The notes beneath the pieces were generated by a model. The model was not told where the DNA came from. It worked only from the letters and a program-made list of their open reading frames with translations, and did not search any database. Shown here one piece after another: positions 1-12,019 of a stretch of DNA of 64,000 nt. This DNA comes from Syngnathus acus (taxonomy: Eukaryota; Chordata; Actinopteri; Syngnathiformes; Syngnathidae). Where the stretch lies: NCBI RefSeq assembly GCF_901709675.1, contig NC_051098.1:15993464-16057463 (forward strand), written 5' to 3'. Both the position numbers and the translations under genes were made by a program. Position 1 is the first letter of the stretch. Every line of letters begins with the position of its first letter.

Positions 1-3000
1 AACAGGAGAGGATAGAGGAAGAAAAAAAAGAAATGACCTTTCCTCCTGTGCTTGGTGAAGATAACTGTAGAAATGCTGAGGTGGACAGAAGAAGTCTTCC
101 ATCCAACAAGAGCCTCCAGTGCTTCACTTTCAATGGCAGACTTTTTAGTTCCAGTTGAATTTCACACTGTTCCATTTTTATTTGCCACTAATTTCCGTTT
201 CAGTTTGGTCTCAGGAAGAAATCGTTATCCGACACATCACTGATACGCGGCGGTTATGTTGTCATATCTCTGTATAAAAATACAATGAGAGGCATCACCC
301 GTAAAACGTTCCTTCATGCCTTATGAGATTGCGTGAAATGCTCTTCAGCCTTTTGTGGGAAGCCAGACTGCAAATGGAATGGAGCCCACCGTGAGTGTTG
401 GCAGTGTTGTCTCGTTATAGCTGAAGGGCTACATGGGCGCTGAGTGCCATGTGTTGCCGAGGGAGACGCAAATGTCTCCTACCAAATCAAGCTAGAGCGC
501 TCGCGTGAAAATACGACTCTCGTCACCCTTCCTGTCTGTCATGCCAATAAGTGATTCGCGTTCTCTGTTGGGTATTTTGTAGCCCCCGTTTTTCCCCGTT
601 CCTCCCTCCCTCTCCTTACAAATGTGAAGAACACAAACATCCATTCACGCAAAAATAAAGAAGGCCTTATCTCTTCTGGCAGAGACACTTTGTTCACGTG
701 ATTGCACGCTGATGAATAATAGATGTGCGTACACACGGACGGACGCTCACGAGTCCCACTCTTCGAACGGCGATGATGCTGACACGGGGCCCTTGTACAG
801 TGCAGAGGGATGGATGAGGACTCTCCAGGGATATGCTGATGAATGGGAGTGTTGTCACCAGTCAGGTCCAGCTGCCTTAATACTGCACACTCTGCTTTTT
901 TATTTTTATTTTATGTATAGCGTCCAGTAAGAAGACTCTAGTTGACAATTGGAGAAAGCATTGCGTTATATATTAATTGGACTGTTTTTGCGTCAGTGTC
1001 CCCCCCCCATCCAAAGGCTGGCTGTCTTGTCATATCTCCAGCAAGTGAATTTGCACCTGTGCACTTCACTTCATGCTTCAGTTGATGCATGTCTTCTGTT
1101 CATTTAGCTAATTGTGTGCCAGTCATAGTTGGGGGGGTCTCTTGCGTACATTTCAGCATGTGTACACTATGTCCCGGGGAAAAAGAAATGCAAAATAATT
1201 TTCCAACAGAAGCATTTGCAATTGGGTGACGTGTACACTTTATTTCAGCCCAGCGGAGCAGCTGTACGTTTTTATTATGTGATATCGCAAAGCCCGCAGC
1301 TCAACTGCTCTTTTTTTTTCCTCCTCCTCCTCGTCTTCTCCACAATATTGCTCTCAATGGGATATTTTGTACAAGACAAACAGTACATGTACTATAAAGA
1401 GACACACTTGGAGGTGCAAAAGTTCTGTTTTGCTTTATTGTGTGTCGTACCCAAACTCTGCTGTTTTGTTTATCGAAAAGCAAGAACGTATGAAATTTCT
1501 ATTGACCTTTTCGGGCCGGGGTCGGTACTGTCCGCGGTGGCCTGAGTCAGCGTCATACCGGCATTGAGGCCACGATTCAATGCTATGCCATTTTAAATTG
1601 ATCTTTGACGTCTATATCCGTCAATGGCAGTGAATGAGTTCATGTCAAACCCTGTCCAATGTCACTAAGTGAGCCAATGGCAAGGAAATGTTATGCTTGC
1701 AAAAAATGCTCAGCCTGAGATGTCAAAAGTTGATGGCTCGAATAGCCTGAAATAAAATCGACTGCAACTTTAGGAATATATAGCCATCAATAAGGTTTGG
1801 AGTCGTGTGTTTTTCTTGGATCAGCAATCTACCAATCTCCAAATAATAACATTTGAAGCCATAGAACTCACTCACAATGCTTAATTAATTAACCCTCAGA
1901 AGCTCAATTTCATTTGTGAATTTTGATGGCAACTCACTGATGTGTGCTGGAAATAACTTTAACTCAGTTGTTCATTTTGACAAGGATTTATCGCCCCAAT
2001 TACGTTGAGGTCCAACACACACACACCCGTAACATGGTGTCAGCGCCACGTGTGTCTGTCATGATCTAAATGGAAATCCGACTGGAGGTTAGCATGTCAG
2101 TGTGCATAGCGCCCCGACAAACGCACCTCCTGACAGGCCAATTAATGTGGATGTGTGCGGATGGGATTTAATATGGCGTGCGGAGGGAACCAGCGGGACA
2201 ATATTTACCAGTGCGGTCAGGGCTCAATCGACTTTAGATTGGTCTTGCCGTTCCTCAACGCGCCATTTGTCTTCTAATTCGTAGGATTTAATTAGCCGCC
2301 TTCGTTATTGTACCGGGAGTTTGATTTAGCTTCTGTCTAGGATCGTTTCGAGTCGGGTGAGAGCCTCACTTGAAACTCCAAACATCAGAGTGGTTCTTGG
2401 GCCGCTAGCCAGGCTCGGTCCGCTGTTTAGCGCCGTGATTAATGCCCACGTATGTTTAGTTCATTCATTAAAAAACTATAAAACACTTTGGCTAGGTGAA
2501 TGGATGGATCACGTCGCTGTAATTGTTCCTGCAGAATGCAGTTGCAAAAAGGGGCTTTATCTAACGTAAAGGTCGGGGTGTGAATGTTCTTCTATTTGGA
2601 TGCCGGCCGGCCAGCCGGCCTGCCTGCCTTGGCGCAAGTGGGTTTTCCAAATAAGCCCGCTCAAGGTCTTTGGGTCAAACTGCCATTCGAGGTCGTTCCT
2701 GTGCTGCTCACAGTCGCTCGAAGTTGTCTTAATGAGTGACTCACCCTTCCTGTCTCTCTCAATGCTCCCCATGGAGACTCGGGAGAGAGAGAAATGTCTT
2801 AAGTGATGGAGAAAGTAAAAACAATAACAATAGCGCTGACAAAAATAATCCCTTGTCTATACGTGACAATCACAATATTGACCTCAGCCCGCCCGGGTTG
2901 CCGTGACACATATTTTGGTGTGCTCTCGGACTTGTGAAAGCTCCTCCCCCCTTTTTCCCTTCGGGATCAAAGATTAGAAAGGTTTCAAGATGTTATGGGT

Positions 3001-6000
3001 GTGCTTGGGGAGCGTTAATGGAGGTGACCTCAGCAGCGAAAGGCTTGCTACGTTCGAAAATAACTGGATTCACGTGACATTTGGTTACCATGGAAACCAG
3101 TAGAAACCAACCTAATTGACACTGTCTAGTATAAGGAGGCAAAATAAAATGTGTGTTTCAGTGTACTTCTACCTTCCCCACTTGTGGATATGAGCGATGG
3201 CTAAGTCGCTCTGCTAGCGTAGCATTAGCCAAGCACAAGCGCTAAGCACAGAAACAGTTAGCGTTAGCCTTCTCATTCCTCACCGCCTTTCCCCTTCAAC
3301 TCCCTTTGCTGCCGGAAAGTCATCTTTGGTTTTATTATTATTTCTAATTTATCAGAGCACTTCTAAACTGAGCCCAATGAGCAGAAGCCGGGCCATAGTT
3401 GACTTTTACCAGAACGGGTCGATACTGCCCGAGGCCGCCCCAAATGGCGCCTGGCCTTCTCAACGCACGACTCGAACAGACCCAGTGCAGAAGTGTTCAC
3501 CGACGCATTCTTCGAAATAGCTTTACAGTATCTTTCATTTCCCATGCGGCTGACCCTTGTTCTCCATTTCTCTTTCTCTCATTTAATTGGACCCAAGACT
3601 CAGCAATGCATGCAAATTACTCATGGCGGGGGAAGTGACGTGTCTTTAAAAGCTGAATTTTTTTTCAACTTTGCCTGTTGAAGCAGACTGCAGACAGGGT
3701 GTGCGTGCGTGTGTGTGTTTGTGTGTGTGTGAGTGAGTGTGAAGACCATCTGTCCCCCAAGAGTGCGTCTGGGTGCAGCAGCATCTTTCCTAAGAACTCA
3801 AATGTGTTAGAACCTGCTGCTTCCAAGGCAACTCAAGAAACAGCTTTAACATCATTTCATGTCTACTGATTTTTTTTTTTTTTCAAAATGGGAGTGAAAT
3901 CAATTAAAAAATGGAATATTTGGCTGATTTAGTTTTTAATCAGATGGGTAAATATTTCCTGCATTACAATTTGCTTTTTCTTTTTTTTTTTTTAACAGAC
4001 ATTTTGTGGATTATGGTTTTGATGGACATGTGAACCAAATTTTGTGAGATTTTATTTTTACATTATATATTTTATATTGCCATATAAGGTGAAGGCAAAC
4101 ATTGCGCATCCCTTCCTAACATACATATTGTGACATGAATACTTTATTCAAGTTGCTTCTCGTATATGCCCGTCAACAAGTTTCGTCCAAACTTTTAAAA
4201 GGTTGTTCATTATTGTTTCGGAAGCACTCGAGTCCCATAATTTCCGCTCTCTTGACGTCCACTGGGAGAGAAATGGCCTCCACATTCAAGTCGACACCGC
4301 GCTGTCACTACTTTTGGATGAATGCGCTGTACTGAGAGGATTTATAAGGCAGTAGTTTGGACTTCCAGCTGTCATCGTCTACCGGCACATTATATTTAGC
4401 GCCGCTATCAGCGAGACCTTCTGCTGCAGTTGAAGAGGTTCAACTGCCATTACACACATTTTCTCTGCCCCTCTTATCCTTAGCCTTCTCCGAAATCGGC
4501 TCATCGTTATTCCAAGAACTTTTTTTTTTTAATATCTGGCATAGAAGTTTGCTTTCCCCTCAGCCGTGTCTTGTATCCTGCATCTTTGAGTGCATGTTTG
4601 TTTACAGTCTTTTTTTTTTTTGGTGTACCCTCATCCTGCATCCTTCCGCCCTCTGTCCGTCTGTCTGCCACTCTCCTCGGGAGGTCTATCGGTGTCCGAT
4701 GCTCCATCGGGAAGAGGTGGAAGTGTGCTATAAGTAGAAAAGGGCAACGTACTTTGTGTATGTTTGCTAAGTAATAAATGTTAGCTTATGTGCCGCGCGG
4801 TGTGACAGACACGAAAGGATTTGTTACCGTTTCCCCATCGCTGTTTTATCACCGTGCCATCGGATCATACCAATGAACAGACAGCGCCATTTGGGGAAAT
4901 GCAAATCGCGCTAGCTAATCCACACCGTGTCCGTAATCCCGCTTGCGAGTCTTCTGGATCAGACTGTGCATGTGTGACTGATGCTGAATTTCTATTTTCA
5001 CTTGTCACTATCTTGGTTGTTACATAAAAAAAAAAAAAAAATCTGCTACAAAGAATTTGCTTACTGTCTCAGATTCATGGAAGGAAAATGCTCACCCTCC
5101 AGTTTTTCCATGCCTTGATGTCTCAACAAAATAAATCTTACCCACTGTGTCCAGCCCTGCCTGAGGTGTGTAAGAAAAGTTCCAGGCATGGTGTCACAAA
5201 AGATATATTTCAAGTTCAAACTATTTGTTTTCCCCTTCCAAGGCACCTTTCCAGCTTTTCCTGCCACGCCTTCTCCGTTGTCTTGACCAAAGTCTTTGGA
5301 GCCAGGAACCGTCAGATGCTCAGGTCATTGCGAGCAGGTGGCTTTTTCATGGTGAACCAACCATGAGTCGTCATTGCCAGTCATGTGATCCCAGTCCTAT
5401 AACTATTCTGACAGATCTTTCATCATGTGTTACCAAATTTGAGGGCCTTCAAGTCTCTCAAACGGGATTAGCACGTGGGCGAACAACAGCGAACGTCTCA
5501 AACAGTAGCTCGGGCTGTAATAGATGTAAACCAATAAAACGCTCACACAGATAAGAACCACATTTCAAAAGACACTTCCTGTTTTTTTTAACTTCAGGAA
5601 AACATCAATGCTAGTTTTATGAGAAAATAATAACGCAGTTTGTACATTTGTCCTTTTGTACCGTTTCAAAGTGGGACAACACAATGACCAGGAAATAGCA
5701 AACATGTAAGGAGTGTTCCTACCCACAGCTTCTATCTCCTGCCCTCAACCTCCATCTTCTTACTAATGGACAACACATCCCCCGAGATGCTGCTATGGAT
5801 GGGGGAGAGGAAAAATGTGGGAGAGGATGACAGTCGGACAGACAAGCCTGACTGATGGCAATGAGGGAGATAATATTGGCGGGGGTGACGACACACGAGG
5901 AGAACAGCAATAAGGGCGAGGTGGGAGGAAGTGCTTGCACGCTTGCATCATACACAAGTGAAAGAAGGGGAAAAAACAGGCAAGAGGTTGACTTTCCCAC

Positions 6001-8177
6001 TTTTGTGCCGCCGTCGCGCTGCTTCATGACTATTTCATGACCTTGTCCATTCCCCCCAGCCCTCCTGAGTGGATCCCGCTGCCGGCAAAAGGCTGGCGAG
6101 GCAATCTCGCAAGCGTGACTCTTCATTGAGCACTTTTCATTACAAAATATGTGGCAATCAGCACAAAAGAAATCGAACACTATTGTCATTATGGAAATGG
6201 TTTACCTCAAGGAATATCCCGGGGAAATCTGGGAGATTAATCATTGATATCGTCAGCGCCCGAGATGCGCAATGTTCCCCATCAGCGGCTACCATTCATT
6301 TGTTTCCAGGAGTTGTCTTGAATTATTTTCTCCTCATCTTGCATTGTTTTTTTTGTTTTTTGTGGACCAGTGTTATCAGCATTGAATTCAAAACAGCATT
6401 AGACTCCGCCTCTTAACTCATCCACACTTGACCACGCCCTGCTCCTTCTTTCCTGAGGGGATTCCAGTGTGCAGCTCACATGGCCCGGGCCACTGACCTC
6501 TATCCCCTTCCCCTCCAAGCCATTCTTCTCCAGACCCCCATCCTCTCTGTCTGCTCACTTCCCACCCCCAAAACGTCTCCTTCCATTCTTTCCTGCATTT
6601 TTGTCCACCACCTCCTTGTCTTTGTCACTCTTGTTTTTCCTGCATCGTAATTAACATGGAGGTGCTCAGTATATTTTATTTTAAAGTGTCACTTTCCTGG
6701 AGAAGCATTAAAAATATCCACCAAGTCTTTCTTTGTGTTATCAAATGTATTTTCTCAGTTGTTAGTAAAGACGGTTCTGTGAAAACCGCTACGTTGTTTA
6801 CCGTGTTGACACAAACGATTCCCATGTAAAGGTGGCACAGTAAATCATCTGTAGGAACTTTTATCGCCGGCATGTTCCACAAAAGGGAATCATCTGAGTC
6901 GTCTTTGTGTCCACATGCCCGGGCATGTTTGCTTACGCTAATTTAGGTCAGCAGTTGTCTAATGCAGGTCGAAAGTAGGACATCCTCGTGCCTATTTGTC
7001 ACTCGCTAGAAAGTTCCTGTTGGTAAGGACTTGAGATTGGGTCAGCTTCTTTTGAAATTGATCTGGGGTACGTAAAGACACAATTGGTATTCAGTTGACA
7101 TATTTGTGTCGGTGACAACACGTCTAGCATTTTGTGTTGTTCTAACACCTTGATGAATATTTGATGCATATTTCCTCTCGCAACATCAAAAAACAAGACA
7201 TTCTTTTTGATAATGATTCCCTCTTTGTCTCCTACCTGGCAAAGCACAGCAGGGAATATTGCCTTTGTAACATGGGCAGTCTTTTAGGAATGATAGAAAT
7301 CCAGGTTGTGGAACTGTCAGCTTTGAAATTTGATGAAGCAAATGAAACTGGAAATTGGTGGTTAATACCTGGCAGTTGAAAGATTGCATTGAGTTTATTT
7401 AATTATTTCGTTATTTATTCACTCATTTATTATTCCCTTTATTTATTTACTTAAAATGTTATTTATTTCTACCACCTGATCCTTGAGACCAAGGCTAGGT
7501 TTGGTTTTGCAGCCTTTCAAACAGGCCACTCGTACTGAATAATAGTTTTCAAGTTTGTTTTCATGGATTAAATGCTTAAGACATGAATACGAGTTGTCAT
7601 GTCTATGTTTGGTTGTCTAGCATCTTTTGGAAGAGTTTTGTTCCTTCCAAATTGTACTGTCAGCGGGGGTCCTTTCACAAAGAGCATACTTGTCTGGTAA
7701 TTTATTTTTAGGCCGTGTTTCATGCCAGAATGTATTAAATGGCGATTGAGCTACCAAATAAATGTGTACTTGCTTGGATGCCAACACTTAATTTTTGCAT
7801 CTACTAGTGAACGGCTGTTGGCACATGAGCGATTTTTAAATCAGTTGTATCTGATTTTTTTATTTATTTTTTTGCCATTTGAGAAAAGTAAGAAAACATG
7901 TTTTTGATTTTGAGATGTGTCAGCAAACAGACTTTTCTGCTTTTAAAATGCAGATGGCTTTCCCTAGTTGGCTAATTAGTAAACTGGAACACTTGTATGC
8001 TTTCATCTATTTGTCGTGTGTGTCTTTCGTTTGGCGGGATGGGAGTTTGATGTGCTAGTTTTCACAATTGTGTGTGTGTGTTCCCTTGAAACCAATGACA
8101 CCACCACTTTTTTCACAGTAAGACCCAGATTTGAGTATCACTTGATTAATTCTGTTTTCTTTTTGTCTGTCTCGCAG
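1..8177. other. Non-coding DNA upstream of the arhgap35 coding region (5' intron or flank)
   Basis: No ORF here resembles a protein; the longest (minus strand, 5719-6189) has no recognisable domain and skewed composition. The segment ends in a pyrimidine-rich tract and CAG acceptor at 8177, so at least its 3' part is intron inside the 5'UTR of arhgap35. No upstream leader exon or promoter could be placed. It contains short GT runs (3700-3740), many poly-A/T runs, a GCTAGC/TTAGC-rich patch (3210-3270), and two low-repeat stretches that look selectively maintained (about 2090-2460 and 5740-6310). Confidence 0.6.
1589..1650. repeat. Fragment resembling a fish interspersed repeat
   Basis: A stretch reading GACGTCTAT...CCGTCAATGGCAGTGAATGAG resembles a phrase I associate with a common teleost interspersed repeat. 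It is recognised from memory of the motif only; the element's borders and class cannot be determined here. Confidence 0.3.
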
Positions 8178-8293
8178 GGTCAGATCCGAGGACAGTGAAA
8201 ACCTCTTTGCATGGGATCGCCGTGTCCTTGGCGGCCTCCGTCTCTCCGTAGAGCTTGAGGCAAGCATGACAGGATGAGCTTCTGCCAGCGACG
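8178..8293 (+). other. arhgap35: arhgap35 5'UTR segment contiguous with the start-codon exon
   Basis: A strong acceptor (long T/C tract then CTCGCAG, ending 8177) precedes 116 bases of leader joined directly to the start codon at 8294. The leader has three upstream ATGs: 8211-8258 (15 codons plus stop), 8266-8277 (3 codons plus stop) and 8274-8297 (7 codons plus stop). The last uORF's TGA overlaps the main ATG. The splice call is inferred from sequence; the preceding non-coding exon is not identified. Confidence 0.7.
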
Positions 8294-8297
8294 ATGA
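8211..8297 (+). promoter_or_regulatory. Cluster of three uORFs ending on the arhgap35 start codon
   Basis: Three short upstream ORFs are visible in the leader: 8211-8258, 8266-8277 and 8274-8297. The third terminates with TGA at 8295-8297, inside the ATGATG that opens the main reading frame (8294-8299). Such an arrangement usually lowers main-frame initiation or forces reinitiation or leaky scanning. The second in-frame ATG (8297-8299) is followed by G and may be the better initiator. Their use in translation is inferred. Confidence 0.6.
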
Positions 8298-11200
8298 TGG
8301 CCAAAAAGCAAGATGTCCGGGATCCCACCTACAACCTGGTTGTGGTTGGACTGTCCGGTACAGAGAAAGAGAAAGGCCAATGCGGAGTCGGAAAGTCCTG
8401 CCTGTGCAACCGCTTTGTTCGGCCGAGCGCTGATGACTTCTACCTGGATCACACCTCGGTTCTCAGCACGAGTGACTTTGGAGGCCGTGTAGTGAACAAT
8501 GACCACTTCCTGTTCTGGGGAGAAGCTGGCAGGACCGTGGAGGAGGGGCCAGAGTGCCGAATGAACGTGGTGGAACAGACCGAATTCATCGATGACCAGA
8601 CATTCCAGCCGCACCGGAGCACTGCGCTGCAGCCGTATATCAAAAGAGCCGCCTCCAACAAGTTAGCTTCGGCCGAGAAGCTGATGTACTTTTGCACGGA
8701 CCAGTTGGGGCTGGAGCAAGACTTTGAGCAGAAACAGATGCCCGAGGGCAAGCTCATGGTCGACGGATTCTTACTTTGCGTCGATGTTAGCAGGGGCATG
8801 AACCGTAGTTTCGAGGACCAGATGAAGTTTGTGACAAACCTGTACAACCAACTTGCCAAAACTAAGAAACCCGTGGTACTGGTTCTCACCAAATGTGATG
8901 AAGGAGTCGAGCGCTATATTAAGGATTCGCACACCTTTGCGCTAGCAAAGAAAAACCTCCAGGTGGTCGAAACATCAGCACGCTTAAATGTCAATGTTGA
9001 TTCCGCTTTTCTGACGCTTGTTCAACTCATTGACAAAGGGAGAGGGAAGCCCAAAATAATCCTTTACTTTGAGGCGCTGAAACAGAGGAGTCAACAGATC
9101 GCCTCGGCCAAGGACCGCTACGAGTGGCTCGTCAACCGAATTGTGAAGAACCACAATGAGTTGTGGCTCGCCGTCAGTCGCCGCATGCAGACAGCCTCGG
9201 AGTACAAGGACTACGTCTTCCTTGAGGGGACGGCCAAAGCCAAGAAACTCTTCCAACAACACGTGCATAGACTCAAGCAAGATCATATCGAAAAACGCCG
9301 CAAGGCTTATCTAAGTACTCTGCCGCAGGCTTTGTCGACACTATTACCGCAGTTGGATGAGATCGACCACCTGAGCTGGTCTGGAGTTCAGAAAGTACTG
9401 GAGACCAAGAGAGATTTTTCCCATTGGTTCGTTGTCTTGGACGACACGCCGTGGGAGACCACGCCCCACATTGACAACATGGAGGATGATCGGATCCCTC
9501 AAGACCTTCTCGAAACTCGCACGTCCGAGGCTGTTTACGAGAGCCACCTAGAGCAGCTCAGGAATGACCGCAAACGAGCTGAAATGAGATGGGAGTTCAA
9601 GGAAAAACTGAGCGTCTCTCCATTCATCACTCCCGGAAAACCGTGGGAGGAGGCTCGGAGCTTCATCATGAATGAGGACTTCTACCAGTGGCTTGACGAA
9701 GCGGAATATTTAGATATCTACAACAAACACCAGAAGGAGATTATTGACCGAGCCAAAGAGGACTTCCAAGAACTGCTTCTTGAATATTCCGAACTTTTTT
9801 ATGAACTGGAGGTAGATGCAAAGCCGAGTAAAGAAAAGATGGGAGCGATCCAGGAAGTACTGGGCGAAGAACAACGATTCAAAGCCTTACAGAAGCTGCA
9901 GGCCGAGAGGGACGCTTTGGTATTAAAACACATCCACTTTGTCTACCATCCCACAAAGGACACCTGTCCCAACAGCCCTCACTGCGTGGACTCTAAACTC
10001 GAGCAGATACTTGCTTCCAGGTTCCCCACTCGCTATGCGTCACCAGATAGTTCAAGACCGGATGTGGGCAGGGCAGAAAGGATAAATCTGGTCATACTAG
10101 GGAGAGATGGACTCGCCAGAGAGATGGCAAACGAGATCAGGGCGTTGTGTACCAGCGACGATCGGTACGTTTTAGACGGGAAGATCTACGAGTTAGCTCT
10201 TCGTCCCATCGAGGGCAACGTACGTCTGCCGGTTAACTCCTTCCACACGCCGACCTTCACGCCGCACGGTTGCCTCTGTTTGTACAACTCCAAGGAGTCT
10301 CTGTCGTATGTCGTCGAGAGCGTAGAAAAGCTCAGAGAGTCGACTATAGGTCGAAGGGACCGAGAGAGCGTTCTAGCCCAACTCCCGCTTTTCCTCTTGC
10401 TCGTGACCAAGCGTGGGGTTGGTTCCATCGGGGATATTGGAGGAGAAACAGCTCAGACGCTTATCCACCAAGGACTGCAGGTGGCCGCAAAGCAGCAGTG
10501 TCGTTACCTAGACCCCGCCTCTCCGGGCATGGGTTACGGACGCAATTTCAACGAGAAACATCTCAACCAGATGTTGAGAGGCCTCTTAGAGTCTCGGAGA
10601 AGCCTTCGCAGCGGCTCGCCGCCCATAGCGCCTTCTTTGTCTGCCTTCAGAGACTCTCAGTCCCAAGCAATTGTAGAATCAGACCTCAAGATTGTCATGT
10701 GCCTCATGTGCGGAGACACGTATGATCTCGACCAGCTCCTTGCCCCTTTCTTGTTGCCTCAGCATTGTCGCCCTACTAGCAACCTCCACAGCGGCACTTC
10801 AGTCCTCCTGGATCTGAGTGTAGGTGGTCAGAGGCAGACCATTGAGCTGTCCTTGCTGTCCTTCCATTCCTCCTTCTCCCTGCGCAAGACTAAACTAGTC
10901 CACGGCTACATTGCCGTTTACTCTGCTCGCCGGAAAGCCTCGTTGGAAACTTTATGTGCTTTCCTTTGTGAGGTTCAAGACATCATTCCAGTCCAGTTGC
11001 TAGCGGTTGGGGAAAGCCAGATGGAGCTTTCAGATTCCGAATCAGCTAGGGAGCAGGTCAATCAAGGAGAGGAACTCGCTCATGAAATTGAGGCGAGGTT
11101 CAGCACAATAATATGTGGGCATGGAGGAGTTGTAGGCGGCCTTCATAAAATGGATCTTTTCCAATCTTTTCTCAAGGAGATAGTGGACAAGCGCACTATT

Positions 11201-12019
11201 ATTGAGATGTACGAGAATGTGGCTGAAGCATGCACCAACGAGAGCGCCAGTCCCCGTTGCGGCTCTCCCAGTCCAGTTAACATTCTTCTGGACTCAGAAG
11301 ATGACATCGACCCATCACCGCCTTACCCCACCTTGAGGGATGATGGAAGTCTCAGCTCCCATCTGGTAAGCTTCAAGCTACCAGATCTGGACTCGAGCGA
11401 TACATTTTCTGTCATCTCTGAGCTCAGCACATTTGAGAGCAAGCTGAACAACAAGGTACCTCCTCAAGTGAAACCTAAACCTGTCCGGAAGGTCAATCTT
11501 GGCCCTTATATGGACCAACAAGGTGGCACCAACCGACGATCCTTGCCTCAAGCCGTCACGTGGGCTCCCGGTAGCGACGGTGGCCACGATCCGTCGGACT
11601 ACGCCGAGCCTATGGATGCCGTGACCAAACCACGACATGGCGAAGAAGAGAGCATCTACTCTGTCCCTCATGACAGCACACAGGGCAAGATCATCACCAT
11701 CCGCAACGCCAGCAAAGGTCACGCCAATGGGAGCGCTGGGGGGAATGGGTCGGACAGCGAAGCCGATAGCAGCTCACTGGAACGCAGAAGAAAATTGTCA
11801 GCCATCGGGATCAAGCCCAAGCTTTACCGAGATAGATCCAAACGCCTCGGAAAGTTCAGCAGTTTTCGCACCAGCTTCTCGATAGGTAGTGACGATGAAA
11901 TGGGGGGTCCGCCCAAGGCTAGCCAAGATGACGGAGGAGCCCAGAAGGACAATTCCATTGAGGAGAGCGAGGATCCGAAAAAGAGGAATATCCTGAAGAG
12001 CCTGCGCAGAAATACAAAG
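8294..12019 (+). CDS. arhgap35: arhgap35 coding exon 1 (residues 1-1242)
   Basis: One 3,726-base exon encodes everything N-terminal to the GAP domain, matching the giant first coding exon typical of vertebrate p190 genes. It begins MMAKKQDVR, one Met shorter than human. Visible: P-loop 28-35; FF1 starting about D274 and containing Y307, equivalent to human Y308; further FF domains to about 550; pseudo-GTPase 1 starting near R596 (RINLVILG) and pseudo-GTPase 2 near D797 ([10 protein letters not shown]); the RasGAP-binding-type tyrosines Y1103 and Y1122; and basic RRNILxSLRRNTK-like sequence at the 3' end. Donor AAG|GTCAGT at 12019/12020 is phase 0. Reading on into the intron adds 8 codons before TGA at 12044-12046. 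Confidence 0.97.

Noticed and set aside
8180-8614. Minus-strand ORFs opposite arhgap35 exon 1
   Set aside because: Shadows of a strongly supported coding exon on the other strand.
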